From positions 357,150-421,149 of the forward strand of contig BCJX01000005.1 of NCBI GenBank assembly GCA_001600415.1: DNA of 64,000 nucleotides, in the 5' to 3' direction. Source of the DNA: Pascua guehoae. Taxonomy: Eukaryota > Basidiomycota > Tremellomycetes > Trichosporonales > Trichosporonaceae. Below the pieces are notes generated by a model that was not told the DNA's origin, did not search any database, and worked only from the letters and a program-made list of their open reading frames with translations. This document shows positions 18,718 to 30,383 of this stretch, in pieces; the stretch's first letter is position 1, and each line of letters starts with the position of its first letter. The translations under genes and the position numbers were made by a program.

Positions 18718-21700
18718 ATGGGCGACGCGACGCCCGTCTCCCTACCGCCGGGCCTCGAGTACCCCGTGACGATCACGCGTCTGCTCGCGACACCAGGTCA
18801 AAGCGTGCGGCGCGGCGACCGGCTGCTCGAGTTCTCGTTCTTGTCGGCGACACGGCGCAAGGACAATGCTGCGGCCGAAGCAAAGGGCAAGGTTGTCCCG
18901 CCTACAAGACGGCAAAATGACATGGTCGGCAGCTTTGAGAGCCCCATTGACGGCACGGTCTCGCAGTGGGAGGAAGGGGTGGTTGTCGGGCTCAAGATTG
19001 ACCGCCGACGAGCAATGTGAGCCAAGCTAGTCGACTGCTGTGGACACGAGCTGACGGTGCAGAAAACCTCTGATCCGTATAGAGCAGCCGTGCACCCACC
19101 CCGTCCAGATCCACGGCATGTGCGGTGTCTGTGGAGCCGACCTCACCAGGTTCGTCACCACCGCCGGGCCATCCCCACTGACAAACCAGCGGCGACTACC
19201 TCACTGCACCCGCCGAGAGTCGCGAGGGACCCTCGCGGTACCCTGGCAGCTTTGAGCTCGCCCACGACGCCCTCGGCGTGACCGTGTCGACCAACGTGAG
19301 TCGTCTCCGCTGCTGCCACTGGAATAGCGAAAGCTGATGATGCAGGAGGCGCGCCGACTGGAGACCCTGTCACGCAACTCGTTGCTCGAATCGCGGCGGC
19401 TATCGCTCATTGTGGATCTTGATCAGACGATCATCCACACGACGGTTGACCCAACAGTAGGCGAGTGGATGGCAGAGATTGAAGAGGACGAGCGACTGGA
19501 CAAGGAGGCAGCCGACGACAAGGCAAAGGCAGGACCAGGGGAGAGCACGACACCGCCATCATCGCCACCACCATCGCTTGTCCGGGAGAAGAATCCAAAT
19601 GCAGAGGCCCTCCACGACGTTGCGCGCTTCCAGCTCGCAGATGACCTGCCCCCTGGCGCGAGGCCGCGGCAGCGCGGTCCAGAACCCGTGCGGTGGTACT
19701 ATACCAAGCCAAGGTGAGCGATGCTGTGGGTGGGGTAAAGGAGTTGGATCGAGCCAGTGAAGGAAGGGGTTGGGAGAGGAGGGATAGTGTCCCGTCTTCA
19801 GCCTTTCAGAGCCACTCAACCTCGATGGACATGGACAATGGAACGCCTTGTGTTCAGTACCTTGACCAGTCTACCCAAACCGGCCCCGCTGCAGCGCTGA
19901 CACTCGCCAGACCGGGACTGACCGAGTTTCTGGACACCATGTCCAAGCTCTACGAAATGCACGTCTACACGATGGGGACGCGCACGTACGCCGACGCGAT
20001 CTGCAAGGTCATCGACCCCGAGGGCAAGATCTTTGGCGGACGCATTCTCAGTCGCGACGAGAGCGGAAGTGAGCTAATAGGGCCCTGTCGTTCACAGCTG
20101 ACATCAGGTATGAGCTCCAAGAGCCTTATGCGCTTGTTTCCTACCGACCAGAGCATGGTTGTGGTGATTGACGACCGCTCAGACGTCTGGGGCGACTGCC
20201 CAAATCTCGTCAAGGTTGTCCCTTGTGAGTGATCGGTGAAGAGGTGGTCGGAGCTTGTAACTAACTGTCAGACGACTTCTTTGGCGTCGGCGACATCAAT
20301 GGTACATTTTTGCCGCCTACACAACCCACCATCACCCCCATACCAGGGCAACCTGCACCCAACACTCCGAGTGCAGCGTCGTCAACTCCCCCACCAGAAA
20401 CGCCTCCAGAGATCCCAAGTACCGAAGAGGGTCTCCTCCTTCAATCCAAGCTTCTTGACGAGCTCGCCGAGAAGCGCCCGCTCGCCAAGCTCGAGGAGGA
20501 GAGTGACAATGAGCACGATGAGGAGTGCGACGAGCACAGGGAGGAAGACAAGGCGGGCCACAAGAGCCCTACGTCGCCCGATAGCGAGTCTCAGGAGCAG
20601 GCTGGGCCACATCCACACAACCACCACCACCACCGGAAGCGCTTACTGAATCCCGAGGACTATGAACTGGATCGCGTTGGCGGGGTGAGCATTTCTCGAG
20701 CTGTGCATAGCTAACAACTAGATTCTCCGCACCATTCACACCGGCTACTACAACGCGTACGACCATCGAGATCGCCAATCGTCGGCGATGCCCCTCCAGT
20801 GCGACACACCGCTCTTGATCCAGGAGATCAAGGACCTGGTGCTCGCCGGCTGTGTGATCCTGTTCACGGGCGTGATCCCGCGCAACCAGAACCCTGAGCG
20901 GAGCGAGATTTGGCAGTCTGCCGAGTCGTTTGGCGCAGAGTGCGTGCACGACCTGACGGACAATGTCACCCACGTTGTGACGGCGGCACTGGGTACGGAG
21001 AAGATGCGCCGCGCACAGCGAATGCCCCGGGTGAAGATTGTCTGGCTCGCGTGGTTGCAGTCGTCGATTGCGCTATGGAAGCGCGAGCCAGAGGCGCCGT
21101 TTCTGGCCATTCCTGGTGCCGACGGCGAGTCGGCCGTGCCATCGCGGCCAGAAACGCCAAAGGACGCAGACGGCGACGACACGATGCAAGGCACCGATCT
21201 GGCCTCGTTTAGTGCGGCATGGGACGACGCGGCGATGCGCGAGCTCGACGAGTTTCTTGCAGAGGGGAGTGACAGCGACGACGACGAGAATGGCAACAGC
21301 AGCAGCGATAGCGCAGGCAGTGGGAGTAGCGGCAGCAGCGGAGGCAGCCAGCGGCACACGTGGTCGCGCGCGTCGACGCCCGGTCCGTCCATCCTCGCGC
21401 GGTCGCGAGCGACGACACCGAGCGGGACCAACAAGCACGTCCGGTACGCCGACGACTTAAATCTCCCGCTCGAGAGCGTGCGCGAGCCACAGCCCGACGA
21501 CATTCCGTCCTTTCCGCCGCGCAAAAAGCGCAAGATTCTCGCGCTCGTCCCGCCAGGTCCCGAGGACGACGTGCCCGACTCGGCCAAGATGGTGTGGAAG
21601 CCTAGTGCCAAACCCGGGTCGAGCTCCAACTCGCGAGTGGACAGAAGAGACGGGAATGGGTATCGCATCGACGCCGACGGGGATACGGACATGGAGGACG

Positions 21701-21768
21701 GCGGTGGTAGTGGGGCCGAGAGCGAGGATGAGTTTGCGGCCATGCTTAATCAGACGCTGGCAGAGTGA
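18718..21768 (+). CDS. FCP1: RNA polymerase II CTD phosphatase FCP1
   Basis: Eight exons (18718-19016, 19063-19149, 19190-19295, 19346-19713, 19911-20068, 20108-20224, 20272-20684, 20722-21768) join in frame to 864 aa. The FCPH/HAD catalytic motif is VDLDQTIIHT, with Asp188 (nucleophile) and Asp190. GMCGVCGADLT precedes it, and VVIDDRSDVWGDCPNLVKV closes the phosphatase domain around residue 360. A BRCT domain follows in the last exon (about residues 545-635, from DLVLAGCVILFTG to WLAWLQSS). The C terminus is acidic and Ser-rich, with a KKRK nuclear signal and a terminal acidic-hydrophobic patch (DEFAAMLNQ) like the TFIIF-binding tail of FCP1. It dephosphorylates Ser2/Ser5 of the CTD heptads, recycling polymerase II. 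Length and order match the family. Confidence 0.95.
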
Positions 21769-22377
21769 GGTTGCGGGGTGTGTTTGTTTCTCTTCTCTGG
21801 CTTGGGAGCAGGAGTGGACGATGCGAGTTGGTTTGGGATCTACACGCTGTTGCATTGCGCCCATCAGAAGTACCAGTATGTACCGCACTACAATGCATGG
21901 TTGTTGGCAAGGACGGGGCTGGGCGTGTCGACGTCGACTTTGACGGTGGGAGAGTGTGCTGGTGAGAGTGTGCTGGTGGGAGTGCTGGTGAGAGTGTACT
22001 GGTGAGAGTGAGCTGGTGAGAGTGTGCGGGTTTAGTCAAGTTCAGTTGGGGACTGTTGAGTAACCGCCTCTCTCGCCGTCGTGGTCTTGGAACCCGTCGT
22101 CGCCTTGTTAGTTCGAGCGCGCCAGTGGCGAGTCCGCAGCACAAAACTCTGCATCTCACAGCACTATCTGCACACCATCTGCACGCCATCTGCACATGAT
22201 CCTCATCCGGACTCGCTCCACACCCCACACGGAAGACGGTTTCAACGCCCACTCAAACATGAAGGCGTATCGCCATCGTCTGTGCCCATGCTGGCCGGAC
22301 AGGCTCCGACACGAGCCCCACCAGCACCCTCCGCGACCCACACCGTCCCCGACTTGACCTCCCGCCCGTCTGCACGC
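21769..22377. other. Convergent intergenic region with tandem repeats
   Basis: It lies between the 3' ends of FCP1 and the opposite-strand gene, and holds the repeats at 21957-22028 and 22162-22198. No gene seen. Confidence 0.5.
21957..22028. repeat. GCTGGTGAGAGTGT tandem repeat
   Basis: Five to six imperfect 11-14 bp units (gctggtgagagtg and variants) lie downstream of FCP1. Further on (22162-22198) cca/gca-tctgcac units recur three to four times. Confidence 0.75.
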
Positions 22378-23772
22378 TTAGTTTGCCCTCGCGGCGGGCA
22401 GGTTAAAGTTGCGGCGGTTGAGCAGCAGCCCCTTGATAGCGCGCACCTCGCGGCGTACGGCATCCCACTCGTCCGAGCGGGGCGGGGGCAGACCAAGGGG
22501 CGACGTCTCGTGCCCGCCCCCTCCGGCCTTTGCGAGGTTTGCGCCGAGCGTGCCGAGGCCGACACCGCCGACGCGCGACGTGGCGCCCGGGGTGGGGCCC
22601 CATGGTGTGCTGGCTGCGGCGCCGCGCGCGATAAAGAGCTCGCGGTGCAGGCCCGACGTGTACCCCTCGAGTGTGGAGACGAGGGACGTGCGCGTGGTTG
22701 CCGTCGCGTCCATGCTGGCTGCGAGGTCGCGGAGGGCCGACGAGAGCGGCGACGCGTCGGCGTGCAGTGGGAGGGTGGGGATGGGGGGCGGCGCGGGCGT
22801 GTCGTCTGTGTCTGGGGCGTCGGGGGCGTCGGGGGCCGTGGAGATTGTCGCGCTGCGTGGGGACAGGACGGCGACGTCGCGGGGGCCCGGGGAGCGCGAG
22901 CGCGAGCGGGAACGGGAACGCGAGCGCTGGCTGGCCGGGCTGGCGGGCGTGAGAAGGTCACGGTCGCGGCCGCGGTCGGCGCGGTCCCGTGACCGCTCGC
23001 TGGGGCGGGACGGGACGAGTGCGAGCGCATTACTCTCCTTTGCGCCCGACACGCCCGAGACGCTGCGCTCGAGCTTGTCGTCGTCACCTGCGGCCGCCTC
23101 GATGCGTTCTGGAAACAGCCCGCACTCGCGGATCTCACGCAGACGCTCGACAATCCCGCGCCACCGGTCGCGCTGCGGCGCGACGAGCGCACACCGCGCA
23201 CTGTACGTTGCATGCAGGAGCGGGAGGAGGAACGTGCTCCACACGCCCGCGAGCACGGCGCTGCCGCCCAGCACGAGCGAGACGACGTAGGCGAGCTTGC
23301 GGAGCATGGCCGGGAGCGACGTCGCGCGCAGCGGCGCCGGCGGGGCTGTCAGCGATACATAGCCCGGGGGAGGCTGGTACGCAGAAAACGTCGGCACGGC
23401 GGGCGGTGTGGCCGGCGTCGCGGGGGGGAGGGTCGTGGTGCTGGATGCGGCCGCAGCCGTGGCGGCCGTGGCGGCGGCGGGCGTCAGCGATCGCGCCCAC
23501 GGCGCAGGTGCCGCGCCCGAGACCGCTGTGGGTGCTGCGGCGGCTGCGTCGGGTGTTGGAGTAGAAGTCGCGGGCACCGGAGCAGGTGCAGCGGCATTCG
23601 GGAGCGTGGGCGCCGCCAAGGGCTCGGCCGCGGGGGCGGGTGTAGGGGCCGGGGCCGCATCGCCGGGGACTGGGCCAGTGGTCGGCGCCGAGGGAGGCGC
23701 GGCAGGTGCGGCCGGTGCGGCGGCGGGTGCCGGCGTCGCGGCTGGGGGTGCTGGTGGGTCGTTGTTTGCCAT
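22378..23772 (-). CDS. Low-complexity single-pass membrane protein, possibly Pex14/Pex17-like
   Basis: One uninterrupted frame from ATG 23772 (AAAATGG context) to TAA 22378-22380, 464 aa. Residues 1-140 are Ala/Pro-rich. A hydrophobic segment follows (AYVVSLVLGGSAVLAGVWS and beyond), then a charged stretch suited to a coiled coil (QRDRWRGIVERLREIREC). There is an RSRSRSRSRSRS run in the middle. The last 25 residues form a conserved-looking helix (EWDAVRREVRAIKGLLLNRR). A Pro-rich N-terminal part, one membrane span, a following coil and a C-terminal RxIKG-LL-RR helix resemble fungal peroxisomal docking proteins of the Pex14/Pex17 group, but I cannot confirm this. It shares a 281-bp divergent promoter with ATG12. 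Confidence 0.55.
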   Translation of the reverse strand: MANNDPPAPPAATPAPAAAPAAPAAPPSAPTTGPVPGDAAPAPTPAPAAEPLAAPTLPNAAAPAPVPATSTPTPDAAAAAPTAVSGAAPAPWARSLTPAAATAATAAAASSTTTLPPATPATPPAVPTFSAYQPPPGYVSLTAPPAPLRATSLPAMLRKLAYVVSLVLGGSAVLAGVWSTFLLPLLHATYSARCALVAPQRDRWRGIVERLREIRECGLFPERIEAAAGDDDKLERSVSGVSGAKESNALALVPSRPSERSRDRADRGRDRDLLTPASPASQRSRSRSRSRSRSPGPRDVAVLSPRSATISTAPDAPDAPDTDDTPAPPPIPTLPLHADASPLSSALRDLAASMDATATTRTSLVSTLEGYTSGLHRELFIARGAAASTPWGPTPGATSRVGGVGLGTLGANLAKAGGGGHETSPLGLPPPRSDEWDAVRREVRAIKGLLLNRRNFNLPAARAN

Positions 23773-24053
23773 TTTGAGCAATGTGAATGAGGATGGCGAA
23801 GAGATGAATGGCAATGATGGCGGCGAGAATGGCAAAGCGTGTCGGTTGTCGGTCGAGGCCCCGTCGGGAAAAGGGCCATGGTTGTTGCCGGCCGAGCAGG
23901 CGATGGCCGTTGGTGGGTGCGCCACCCCACGTGGTACTCTCCCACGGTCGCACTTGCCACCCAACGCCTCCCAACGTCAGGCGGCGCACGCACTGGCACA
24001 TTGTATTGACAGACACGACGTTATCGACATTGACTTCGACATCGCTCATCACC
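23773..24053. promoter_or_regulatory. Divergent promoter between the membrane-protein gene and ATG12
   Basis: Only 281 bp separate the two start codons, so both promoters must lie here. I cannot define individual sites. Confidence 0.5.
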
Positions 24054-25291
24054 ATGGCCTCACCAGCTCCACAAGGTATGTCGCCAGCCGCGTACGTGAC
24101 GCGTCCCAGTGTGTAGACAGACACCATGCGATGCGACCCGCCGAGCTGGAAACGTTCAACACGTATCCCGCGTTACTGGCGCGTCCCCCGGAGGCCCCAT
24201 GTTGCGCGCTGCCAGTCACACCCAGCCACAGCTTGACCTTTACAACCTCCCCTGCTCACACCCAGCGACGGTCCCACCACCCATGCCCGCCGCGACGGCG
24301 AGCGCGCTCGAGACGTACAAGGCCAAGGATCCCGCAAAGAGTAGGTCGACTCGGGCCGGGTGGCCCGAGCGCCCGCGCCGACGTGGATTGTGACGCCGGC
24401 GAGTGTAGAGGTGTGCAGAGGGAGCGAGTATGATTCCCATGGGGGGTGAGGGGTGCGAGGGTCTTATTGACCGTTGTTGGGTGGTTGTGCCCCAGTGCAA
24501 GCTCAGTTTGTGCTGGTTGTGTCCGGCGCGACGGACCGCGACGGACCGCGACGAGGAGCGCCGCAATCGGAGATGGCGAGTGTGCGGGTGCGTAGGGGAA
24601 GACGAAGCGGTTTCCCATGATAGATGTCAAGGATGTGGGGTATGGCAAGGAGGTTTAGAGAAGAACGCCTCACTTAACGTCACGACCCGCCTTCGATCAC
24701 ATGCTTGTTTACCCATTGTCTATCCCACCAAAGTGTCGACGCCATGCTGACTGCAGTCGTTGTGCGGTTCAAGTCGATTGGTTCGGCGCCAATCATGAAG
24801 AACAACGTGTTCAAGGTCACGGCCGGCAACAAGTTCCAGGCGGTAGTGGTGTTCCTCCGGGGACAGCTGGGGATCAAGGCTGGCGACTCGTTGGTGAGTG
24901 CGAGAGGATGGGTGCGGGTGCGTGGATCGCGACGTCTGCCATGGATGTGTGGCCTAGTCACTCAAAGCCGGGCGTGTAGTGTGTCTTACGGGTCAAGAAG
25001 AGTGCACGGGAACGGGCAGAAGAGAGGGGCTTACCTCGTGTCCGCCTCAAAGAGGGTGTTGTTGCTAACCCCAGTTCACCTACATCAACGGCGCATTTGC
25101 TCCCACACCAGACGACACGGTCGGGAGCCTGTACAAGTGCTTTGGGACAGAAGGCCATCTGATTGTCAACTACAGGTAAGTGCTCGAGTCCACAGGCACG
25201 TATATCAGATATACCCCCATGCGCCCACCTTTGTCTCGGAAACCAAAAGCCCAACTTCCTAACGCTTAGCAACACCCAGGCCTGGGGATAG
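24054..25291 (+). CDS. ATG12: Ubiquitin-like autophagy protein ATG12
   Basis: Five exons (24054-24075, 24266-24340, 24757-24893, 25075-25175, 25270-25291) join in frame to 118 aa. The ubiquitin-fold part begins [16 protein letters not shown] and continues through [20 protein letters not shown] and [20 protein letters not shown]. It ends NYSNTQAWG followed by the stop, so the C-terminal Gly is exposed without processing, as for ATG12. E1 ATG7 and E2 ATG10 join this Gly to ATG5; the conjugate then promotes ATG8 lipidation at the phagophore. The last exon has only 22 nt and supplies the essential AWG end. Intron 2 (416 nt) is long for this window. The N-terminal tail is short. Confidence 0.95.
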
Positions 25292-26474
25292 ACACACAGC
25301 GGCGCGACTCTTTCGTCCCATTTTACTTTCAGCGCTGTTCGCATTTGTCGATACGAGATACCCCGCATCTGTACACCATAGCATGCTCCAGGAATGTACG
25401 TTGTCCCAGTTCCAAATGAATGTGTTTGCGAGTGGCCCGCGCTTGCGAGGATCAATGACCACCTATCCGTTTGGACAGTGATGCCTGGTAGAGTAGGACG
25501 GGAGGGGCTGTTCTGGCCATGCGATGCCTGACCCTGCCTGAACCGTCGTTTCATCTGTCGAAGGCGGTGCCAGTTGCCTCCTCTTCTCTCGTCGTCCCTC
25601 TTCTCTCTTCGTACCTCTTCTCTCGTGGTACCTCTTCCAATGCATCCACGCTGTCCAGGGATGCGGTAGTGCTCGACCAGGACCTGGCCCCCTGATGCAT
25701 GGAGGCGGTGGCAGTGCAACCTGGCACGTTGCACGTTTCCTCCCAGCGAGCTAAAAGTCAACACGTCCCTTTGACCCCTTTTGCCCCTTTCGTATCACAC
25801 AGCATGGCAAAGACTTTGCACAGCAGACAACGCGTAGAATCATAAAATGGTGAGCGGCAGTTTGTCACCCGATCGATGCGGTGTACTGGAATGCCGAGAG
25901 TATCGGATGGACAGAGTTGAGCAACAGCCCGTTCGGTCAAACCTGTGCAAACGCCTGCCGTAGCCCAAAGGAGAATGTGCTTCAGACAGCGTTAGAGTCT
26001 TCACTCCAAACTCCCCGCCCTCCCCCTCTCCCCCCACCTGGACGCAAGCTCGCACATCTGCTATCCCAGCTGCCTCCCCCTGCCAGGTGTCGGGCATTCT
26101 CAGTTATTTAGGCGCGCGAATAAACCGGATGCTCTTGGGAGCAGCATGGAGATGTAGTTCGCCGTAATGATAGAGGCACGCACCGGCACGCACCCACTAA
26201 TGCCTTGGGTTGAGCGGCCTGGCAGGAATCAGTGCGGCAGTCCTTCGGCCTCGAGTAAGCAAGAGGTTTGCGTGTTTCGGCCAGGCTGTCATCATGTTGC
26301 AGACTCTGCACACGTTCAAGTGTACAAGGTTGAAGCGCAAGCCTGCAAGTGCTCATCATGGTGTGGTTCACATAGTATACAGATACAAATGCATATGGAG
26401 TAACGAATATCATGCCGGCCTCTCCCTTCGGGGTCTAGTTCGGGGTCTCATGCGCCACGGGACCCATCATCACC
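25292..26474. other. Gene-free spacer downstream of ATG12
   Basis: About 1.2 kb between two 3' ends. A run of tctctcgt/cctctt units (25575-25640) is the only pattern. I see no gene. Confidence 0.5.
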
Positions 26475-27362
26475 TCAATACCAAGGTTGTTCTCGGATGA
26501 AGGCTTCGGCGCGGCGTTCGAACGACGTATGGAAACGCTCGACCGTATCGTTAGCTTCGGCGAGAAGGCAATCGAGTTCGGGCTCTGAGGGAAAGTCAAA
26601 GCTTAGGACTGCTCGTGCAAGGCGAAAGGCAGCATCGGATGCCTCGCCTGGACCTAGTGCGTCGACGACGAGACTCCGCCGCTTTTGGGAGAGAGTCAAT
26701 TGCTCGAGATCGAAGTCCTTGGGATGGATGACCCATGCGACTGGTGCCTCGCCACTCTCCTCCAATTCATGAAGGCGCGAGATGTGACAACGCAGGAAAT
26801 CTAAAGTTAGCAAAGGTGGGAGAAGGATACGCACCGAACACGCGAAACCGCGGTTTCATAAACTTGTCCAGTTGAGCAATCTGTTGCTTGGCGGGCTCAA
26901 CAAGATTGGCACCCAACTTGGCGTGCACGGGCGAGGTTATCATCCGGTGTAGCTCTAACTGCACGAGATAGATATCCTTCCAGCGATTGCGGACAATGTC
27001 ATACGCGGAGATGACGTCCCGGCGGTCAATCTGCAGCGTGAGCTTGCGTGACATGAAAGCTGACTCACAGAAGCAATGCCTCCAGCACGATCATCATCCC
27101 AGTGAAACTGGTCAAAAAACAAGGGCATCTTCACGATCATGGGTACTTCGCGGACAGCAGAGTATTGGAATGTAACCACCGGGGTCTTGTCGCGCTGCAC
27201 AAGCCATTGCGGCGGTTGTTGTTGGGAAAAGCCGCCTTCGTCTAAATCCGGAAAGAGCCAGCGCCAAGCTCCAGGTGGTTTTGTGGTGAGGTCGGGGAGC
27301 TCGTGTGGATTAAAGGATGGTAGGCGAGGTGAGGTGGGGATTGTGGAACCGGGAGTGGTCAT
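26475..27362 (-). CDS. Uncharacterised 271-aa protein
   Basis: Three exons (27069-27362, 26835-27030, 26475-26800) join in frame to 271 aa, ending TGA 26475-26477. Introns are 38 and 34 nt with CAG/TAG acceptors. ATG 27362 has A at -3; an in-frame ATG at 27440 would add 26 residues and cannot be excluded. The protein is soluble, with an aromatic-rich N-terminal half (PPGAWRWLFPDL, FFDQFHWDDD) and a largely helical C-terminal half (AKQQIAQLDKFMKP, HISRLHELEESGEA, LEQLTLSQKRRSLVVDAL). No signal peptide, membrane span or catalytic motif is seen. I do not recognise the family; composition and splicing support a real gene. Confidence 0.72.
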
Positions 27363-27873
27363 GGTTTGGAGTGTGAAGGTAAGCGAAGCGTTGTAATGGA
27401 TGGATGAGAGGCTTAGTCGACAGGTGAAGACGAGTTCCATCGCGCACGGACAGGGCGGGTGGGGGCGGGGCCGAATAGGCGTGCGTGTTGGTGAAAGGGT
27501 GCCCCACGTAATTCAGGGCCCGTGTTGTTTCAGGGAGAGTTTCAGAGCGGTGTAACGGGAGCTGGAATGAAACCTCCGCCCCAGTACCCCTTTCCCCCTT
27601 AGTGTTTGGTTTTGCTTTTTTCTTCCTCTATTGTCGAGCACCAGAAACGTAAAATGAATGCTGAGATACCGTCATAGAACACAGCATGAGAAATATATTA
27701 AGTTGAGAGTCTGCGGAGGGCGATGCGCTTCGCGTGAACTCGAAACCTGCTGTGCAAAGCTTCCTGGCTGAGGCAGTGCAGACGACGTTTCAACGGATAC
27801 TTGGCTGCACAGCAGATGGAAGCCGTTGTGCCTCTGCGTGTATTTAAGCAGCGGACGCTCATTCTGATAAACC
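27363..27873. promoter_or_regulatory. Divergent promoter region
   Basis: It lies between a minus-strand gene and the plus-strand gene at 27874. A TATTTAAG box at 27841-27848 is 26 bp before the downstream ATG, rather close for a TATA element unless the leader is very short. Confidence 0.35.
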
Positions 27874-30383
27874 ATGTCCTCTCTTCCAACTATCCTCTCA
27901 GCACCACCATCCATGCCTGAACAGTTGCGCCCCCTTTCGCTTGTGACCAAGCATTTCCCGTCACCGCCAGTCGACCTCGCACCAGACACACCGAAAAGTC
28001 CAAGCTCCCCGGTCTCAACAAGGACAACGAGCCCTATGACTTTCACGTCGTCCCCCAGCCCGAATGATTCCAATTACCGCGGCTCATCGCGTAGCGTCTC
28101 GGGCACTCTTCCTTCCTCCAATGGCCTGATTCCAACCGGAGCGCTCAGGGGAAGTCCTGTGGGCACTCAGCGTGCCGACATTCTCAGTGGACCTCTGGTG
28201 AGCAGCCCGGGTGCTGCCTCGCCCAGATGGTTCACAGGTTTATCGGTTTCTACCTCGGCTGCCACATCCCCAGTGAATGGCAAGTTGGGTGTCTCATCTT
28301 CCACCCACAGTACCAGCACAACGCCCGCCAACGGAAGCCAAAGGACGCCAGCCGCACACCCGCCGCCAGTCTCGAAGGACGCCAACGGGACAATCCCGAA
28401 CCAGGATACTCCACCTTCAGCCCGGTCTCCGCCCAGTTCGCCAACAAACATCATCAACCAGCCACAACATCGTGCACCATCCATGAGCCCCAATTGTACA
28501 TCCGGCAATCTACAACCAACCCCGGTTGCGACCCCCATCACTCCCCGCTATCCCACCACCGCATCGGGCAACCAGTCCCCCGTGTCTGGCCGCAGGTCAC
28601 ACTCCACTCGCACCTCGACTCTCGACTCGCCAAAGACCAACAGCACCCAAGGACAAGGGACGGTATCGGGTCCGGGTACCCACGCCAATACGAAACGCAA
28701 GGCCATCGACGAAGCAAGAGGACGAGCCTTCCAGGGAGCATTTGCAATGGCAACCAGCCTCTGCACAAGTTCGACAGAGTTAAAATCATCGATTACATCC
28801 CTGAACCGGTCGCCATTATCAAAACCCCTCCAAGGTCAAGTCAGAGCACTTGAGCCCGTCGCTACGGTTCTGGTGGAGCTTGCAGGCATTCAAAAGGCTG
28901 CCTTTGCTGGTGTCTACAGTGCCTGGAATGCCAATGAGCCAAAGATGCCAGTTAAGGCCGCTCGGGACTCTTCGGCGCAGTTCTCATCAGTGGCTCAGTC
29001 ACTGAGGAAACAGGTAGAGTGTGTCTCGCAGCACATCAAGGCTATCATGATGAAGAAGAAACATGCGGCAGCCCTAACTGCCGTCGACCTCGAGGCAGAC
29101 GCCATCGTGGCCGAGACGGAGAGCATCATGGCCATGGCGCAACCGTTGCTCAACTTTGAATTCCCATTGATCGACGACCCAAAACCGACCGATCGGAGTG
29201 CAGCTTCTGTGGATTGGGTCGCCCGGTGGTTGTTTCGGTGGACAGGGGGCTTTTTGAGTAGGCGTAAGTTTGTTACAGTACCCAGTGTCCCACAGTCTTC
29301 CGTTTGCTACAGTCTTCGCAGCGCGTGCTAACGCTTTTAGAGCGAGGCGCCTTCTGCGTACTTCTTTTGGTCTTGGTCTTGGCCATCCTCGGCATCGCAA
29401 GCTGTACCAAGTGGGACGCGTGAGTGTCTCGTCGGGTGTTTCGGGGCTAACTAGGCAGGGCGATGTCGACGTGGGGTGCCTGTATCGCCCTCGTTCTCAT
29501 CCTTTACAATCAAATCATCATGATATGCCTCGACCCACGTCCGATCACCGAGAGGAGGTTCCTCGAGATGCTCTCGGGCATGAACCTTGTCAAGATCTTG
29601 CTCCAAATGGGCACTGGTACCGAAATCGAGGACCCTTGGGTGGACGCGCCCGACGCCCCAGATGCCGAGGCCGAGGCCGACGCCGACACCGACACCGACA
29701 CCGAGTCATCGAGTTGGCTGTGTTGCGGGAGGGGAAAGAAGAAAGCTGCAAATAAGAGCAGTTATTCACCCCGACCATCCTACCAAGGGACGCAATCGCC
29801 GCAGGCTACGGCTCGGCCGCCCATGTCGTCGACGCAGTCACCCCAGTCAACGGCCGTGCCACCCGTTCCCGCACTCCAGCCCCCTCCTCCCCCCTCCCAA
29901 CCTGCACTCCCTCCCAGTGGACCCCCCCGGCCATCGCGGCCATCGCTCCATCTGCAGTTGTCTCCGTCTTCGACGTCGTCGCGGCCGACTCCAATGTCGT
30001 CTCGTCCGCACGCATCGTCCACGTCGCCTGCATCCGCGTACCACCTTTATGCGTCCTCTTCCAAAACACCTGCGTCCCCGTCCAAGGCTTACGCATCCAT
30101 GTCAAAGTCGCATGCCTCCTCGTCCAAGTCGCCCGCGTCCGCGTCGCAGAGTCCTCCAGCATTCCAGCCGCCTCTGGCCTCGTATCCGCCTCAGAACTCG
30201 GCAGCGAAGCGCGGCCTGTGGGGAAACACCAACGGCAGCCAGAGCGCCACAGGCCACAACGACGACGATGATTCCGACAACGACAGCAAATATTTCGTGT
30301 CAAACACCAACCGCCTGCGGCGTGTACTGGGAAAGCCCGTTTTGAAGAAGGACACGTTTGGGGAGTCTGGTCGGGGCGCGTAG
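27874..30383 (+). CDS. Low-complexity protein with two membrane segments
   Basis: Three exons (27874-29263, 29341-29419, 29459-30383) join in frame to 797 aa. Residues 1-270 are Ser/Thr/Pro-rich and probably disordered. A helical region follows (FQGAFAMATSLCTSS to AIVAETESIMAMAQPLLNF, about residues 285-430). Two hydrophobic segments, FCVLLLVLVLAILGIAS and WGACIALVLILYNQIIMIC, lie either side of the second intron, separated by a short CTKWDA loop. The C-terminal 290 residues include an alternating Asp/Ala/Thr acidic tract, a WLCCGRGKKK site that could be palmitoylated next to the membrane, and long Ser/Pro/Ala repeats. A membrane hairpin with both tails in the cytosol is the simplest topology. 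The family is unknown to me. Confidence 0.7.

Noticed and set aside
22409..23290. Long Arg-rich plus-strand frames opposite the membrane-protein gene
   Set aside because: They are shadows of a GC-rich, Ala/Pro-coding gene on the other strand.
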